Source: BOG-908 sp964657885 (GTDB lineage: Bacteria; Pseudomonadota; Alphaproteobacteria; Acetobacterales; Acetobacteraceae). From it: DNA of 7,469 bases. This document shows positions 5,901 through 7,469 of the stretch, piece after piece. Position 1 is the stretch's first letter, and each line of letters begins with the position of its first letter. A program made the translations under genes and the position numbers. The notes beneath the pieces are model-generated. The model did no database searches and was not told where the DNA came from. It was given only the letters and a program-made list of their open reading frames with translations. The DNA lies in contig CAZZWO010000152.1 of NCBI GenBank assembly GCA_964657885.1, forward strand, positions 1 to 7,469, read 5' to 3'.

Positions 5901-7469
5901 TCGGCTTCGGCCAATGCCTCCCCTGCGAGACCGGACGCCGCGAGTGCCTCCGCAACCAGCGACGGGTCCGGAATGCTGGCGAGATGGCCGTTCAGGGCGG
6001 CTTCCGCCTCGCGATGCGCGGCATCCAGGCGGTCGGCTCGGGCCAGCGCCGCTTCGGCGAGTTCGGCGGCCGCCTGGTAAGCCTGGCGGTCCCGCTCGGC
6101 CCGGGATTTTGCCGCCAGTGCAGCGGTCGAGGCGCCGGTCCGGGCGGTTTCGGCCGCCTGGAACGCCGACCGTCCGGCATCGAGGGCGGCTTCCGCCTGC
6201 GCCAGCGCTGCCGCGGACCGGGCCAGCGCCGCCTCGCTCACCAGGGCGGCGACGCAGGCATCGTGTTCCCGGTGGATTTCGGCGTGACGTGTCTGCTGGG
6301 CGGCAAGGCGGGCTGCCGCCGCCTCGTGCACCTCGCCGGCGCGGCGGGCGGCCGCTTCTGCCGAGGCATGCAGGCGGGCCGCCTCGTCTGCCGCCTCCTG
6401 CGCCGCTCGACAGGCATCTCGTGCCGCGTCGATGCGGGCGGCGGCGCCTGCGGTCTCGGCGGGCGTTGCCTCCAGCCGCGCGGCGTGGCGATCCCGGTCC
6501 TGACCGAGCCGTGTCAGCGAGGTAGAAGCATCGAGGCACGCCTGCGACGCTTCGGCGTGGTCCGCATCGAGGTCGCGCAGCCTGGCGCCGGCTTCTTCCG
6601 CTTCGCGTGCGACCCGGCTGGCTTCCGCCGACAATGTCTCATCCTCGAGCCGCCGGCGTTCGAGCAGGCCCCGCGCCTCGGCCTCCTCGCGTCGGGGAGC
6701 AGGCAGCGCCGCTTCGGCATCGGCGAGCGTGGCCGCTGCCTCGGCTTCCTGCGCGACCGCCGCATCGAGCGCCCGTTCGGCCAGCGCCAGTTCTTCGCGC
6801 GCCTGCGCCAGGACGGCTTCGGCCTGGGCGTGCAGCACGCCGATATGCTCGGCCTCGGCTGCACGGATCAGGCCGGAGATGTTGCGGTAGCGCGCCGCCT
6901 GCCTCGCCTGCTTGCGCAGGCCTTCGCGGGCGCTGTCCAATTGTCCGCGAAGGTCCTCGGCGCGGGCGAGGTTCTGTTCGGCGGCGCGCAGCTTCAGCTC
7001 GGCCTCGTGGCGGCGGGCGTGCAGGCCGGTGATGCCCGCCGCCTCCTCCAGCACCTGCCGGCGTTCCTCCGGCCGGGCATTCACCAGGGCGGACACGCGC
7101 CCCTGGCTGACCATGCCGCTGGACCGCGCGCCGCTGGCGAGGTCGGCGTAGAGCGTCTGCACGTCACGCGCCCGCAACTCCCGCCCGTTGGCGCGGAAGG
7201 CGGAACCCGCACCACGCTCGATCCTGCGGGTGACCTGCAGCTCCGCCTCGGCTTCGAACGGCGCGGGAAGCGTGCTGCCTGCGGCGTCCAGCGTCACCGT
7301 CACCTCGGCGAGGTTGCGGCTGGCGCGCGCGGTGGTGCCGGCGAAGATGACGTCGTCCATCTCGCCGCCACGCAGGCTGCGCGCGCTGGTCTCGCCCATC
7401 GCCCAGCGCAGCGCCTCCACCACGTTCGACTTGCCGCAGCCGTTCGGCCCGACAATCCCGGTCAGGCCC
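2984..7469 (-). CDS. smc: Chromosome segregation protein SMC (condensin ATPase), 5' end beyond window
   Basis: SMC is the ATP-driven coiled-coil subunit of bacterial condensin that organises and separates the chromosome with ScpA/ScpB. The frame is open to the right edge: 1494 codons are visible and about 25 N-terminal residues are missing. In order, on visible numbering, there is Walker A GPNGCGKSN (about 8-16), then RSLRGGEMDDVIFAG, and SQGRVSALVNARPEERR followed by EEAAGI. A first coiled-coil arm runs to about 660. The hinge lies at about 665-785 (VPDGLERAVSAALGEA through WRWDGHVTRAGA), and a second arm runs to about 1300. The C-terminal head has GPVNLRAEIE, signature LSGGEQ (1383-1388), Walker B VCVLDEVDAP with catalytic Glu1412, and the VVTHHQ switch histidine. 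All ATPase motifs are intact. A full length near 1520 exceeds the usual 1150-1200, and the arms are unusually alanine-rich. The gene is convergent with the small CxxC gene. Confidence 0.97.
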   Translation of the reverse strand, partial: GLTGIVGPNGCGKSNVVEALRWAMGETSARSLRGGEMDDVIFAGTTARASRNLAEVTVTLDAAGSTLPAPFEAEAELQVTRRIERGAGSAFRANGRELRARDVQTLYADLASGARSSGMVSQGRVSALVNARPEERRQVLEEAAGITGLHARRHEAELKLRAAEQNLARAEDLRGQLDSAREGLRKQARQAARYRNISGLIRAAEAEHIGVLHAQAEAVLAQAREELALAERALDAAVAQEAEAAATLADAEAALPAPRREEAEARGLLERRRLEDETLSAEASRVAREAEEAGARLRDLDADHAEASQACLDASTSLTRLGQDRDRHAARLEATPAETAGAAARIDAARDACRAAQEAADEAARLHASAEAAARRAGEVHEAAAARLAAQQTRHAEIHREHDACVAALVSEAALARSAAALAQAEAALDAGRSAFQAAETARTGASTAALAAKSRAERDRQAYQAAAELAEAALARADRLDAAHREAEAALNGHLASIPDPSLVAEALAASGLAGEALAEAEACIDEAERSASEARASAAAAREAVEAQTAGRARAAATRQAAASRTARLAAELHEARQALTAACEAAPLQADIDASAAASDRAARDEEHHATALEDAQQARAAASHEAAAARFLASSAEARVAFLAAEADGLAQTIGDEAGHAEALAALIVPDGLERAVSAALGEAGSASLDPGDDSSPQAWLRLPEMPAPPMPAGSICLATLLDLPAALGRAMSHVALLGDEADGALVQRTLPPGMIAVDRAGASWRWDGHVTRAGAASPAANRLALRRRLAETRAHLGRERQAAIDARRASEDLDSRETATYAEEAARRGALEAARAALRDAGDASARVQAAQMRAAERRTALEPVIDHLETEHRAALAEAEAASQALAALPSLDKLQASSEAASLAAEAASSSLEAAREARSTARLRAQQAATAAQDLARAAERAVLMAETAQAALARAAAESQTARQAAADEAAARDALPAPSIAAAASSEADDREATCRAAEAAAREERHAAESALDGARRDDAALRAAHMQAGSRAAAMRDLLQRSQADLDIAVRQVSQAEVALAALPDVAALLEASQVARAALEAARQDAGEAEARAAALATEQEHAARALAGLHAELSAWQARHDGAATRRDALAARCQAARIAWSALVPLPAETAARAGRSGEVLAEAKANHQAAAGALTAAEKHLRDAAIAQRECAAAAGTARERRMRAEAACDTGAGALQAVLARAAERLGEVAAVPPATDFSPAAEERARRRFERLGRERDEMGPVNLRAEIELDEIDSRVATLDQERDELGTAIAKLRGAIGHLNREGRERLSAVFNEVDRHFRTLFTRMMGGGQAHLALTGSDDPLLAGLEIYAEPPGKKLAALSLLSGGEQALTALSLIFAVFRCTPAPVCVLDEVDAPLDDANVERFCTLLDDVVRETGTSFLVVTHHQLTMSRMDRLFGVTMQERGVSRLLSVDLQRASAIVEAAMAGPVMQAAE

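Noticed and set aside
7421..7423. GTG at 7423 as the start of smc
   Set aside because: The frame continues upstream through GLTGIVGPNGCGKSN, the Walker A motif that SMC requires, so this GTG is an internal valine and the true start lies outside the window.
1..7469. Search for mobile elements, CRISPR arrays, tRNAs, rRNAs, toxin-antitoxin or defence genes
   Set aside because: No transposase, terminal inverted repeats, regularly spaced direct repeats, cloverleaf-like sequence or relevant protein was seen; the window is core housekeeping DNA plus two small unknown genes.

Overview
The window is GC-rich chromosomal DNA. Gene content and order point to an alphaproteobacterium, most likely Rhodospirillales/Acetobacteraceae. 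The evidence is an F0-only atp operon ordered atpI-atpB-atpE-b', a b' subunit with a signal-peptide-like N-terminus, and a very long, alanine-rich SMC. No tRNA, rRNA, insertion sequence, CRISPR array or phage gene was seen. The taxonomic placement is inference from gene order and protein style; no database search was possible.

Layout: (1) Positions 1-1904, all on the minus strand, hold the F0 operon, read right to left: a good promoter (TTGACA, 17-nt spacer, TAGCAA), atpI, atpB (GTG start), atpE, then the start of the b' gene. The b' reading frame runs off the left edge. Its last ~17 codons do not look like subunit b'; they resemble the conserved Asn-Pro-Leu-Val segment of histidine/aromatic ammonia-lyases, so the left edge may be a chimeric join. 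(2) Positions 1985-2479, minus strand, encode a putative exported Pro/Ala-rich protein with a histidine cluster, just upstream of the atp promoter. (3) Positions 2480-2629 are a divergent intergenic region with several small dyads. (4) Positions 2630-2941, plus strand, encode a small membrane-anchored protein with two CxxC pairs. (5) Positions 2984-7469, minus strand, encode most of the chromosome-segregation ATPase SMC. It converges on the CxxC gene, and its first ~25 residues lie beyond the right edge.

The atp genes build the membrane proton channel and rotor of F1F0 ATP synthase: a-subunit, c-ring, assembly factor and peripheral stalk. The F1 genes are not present, as expected for the split atp loci of alphaproteobacteria. 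SMC is the DNA-loop-extruding condensin subunit. The two small genes between them have no function I can assign. Most of the window is ordinary housekeeping DNA. The points worth a second look are the b'/ammonia-lyase edge, the long SMC arms, the two unknown small proteins, and the hairpin between atpE and b'.
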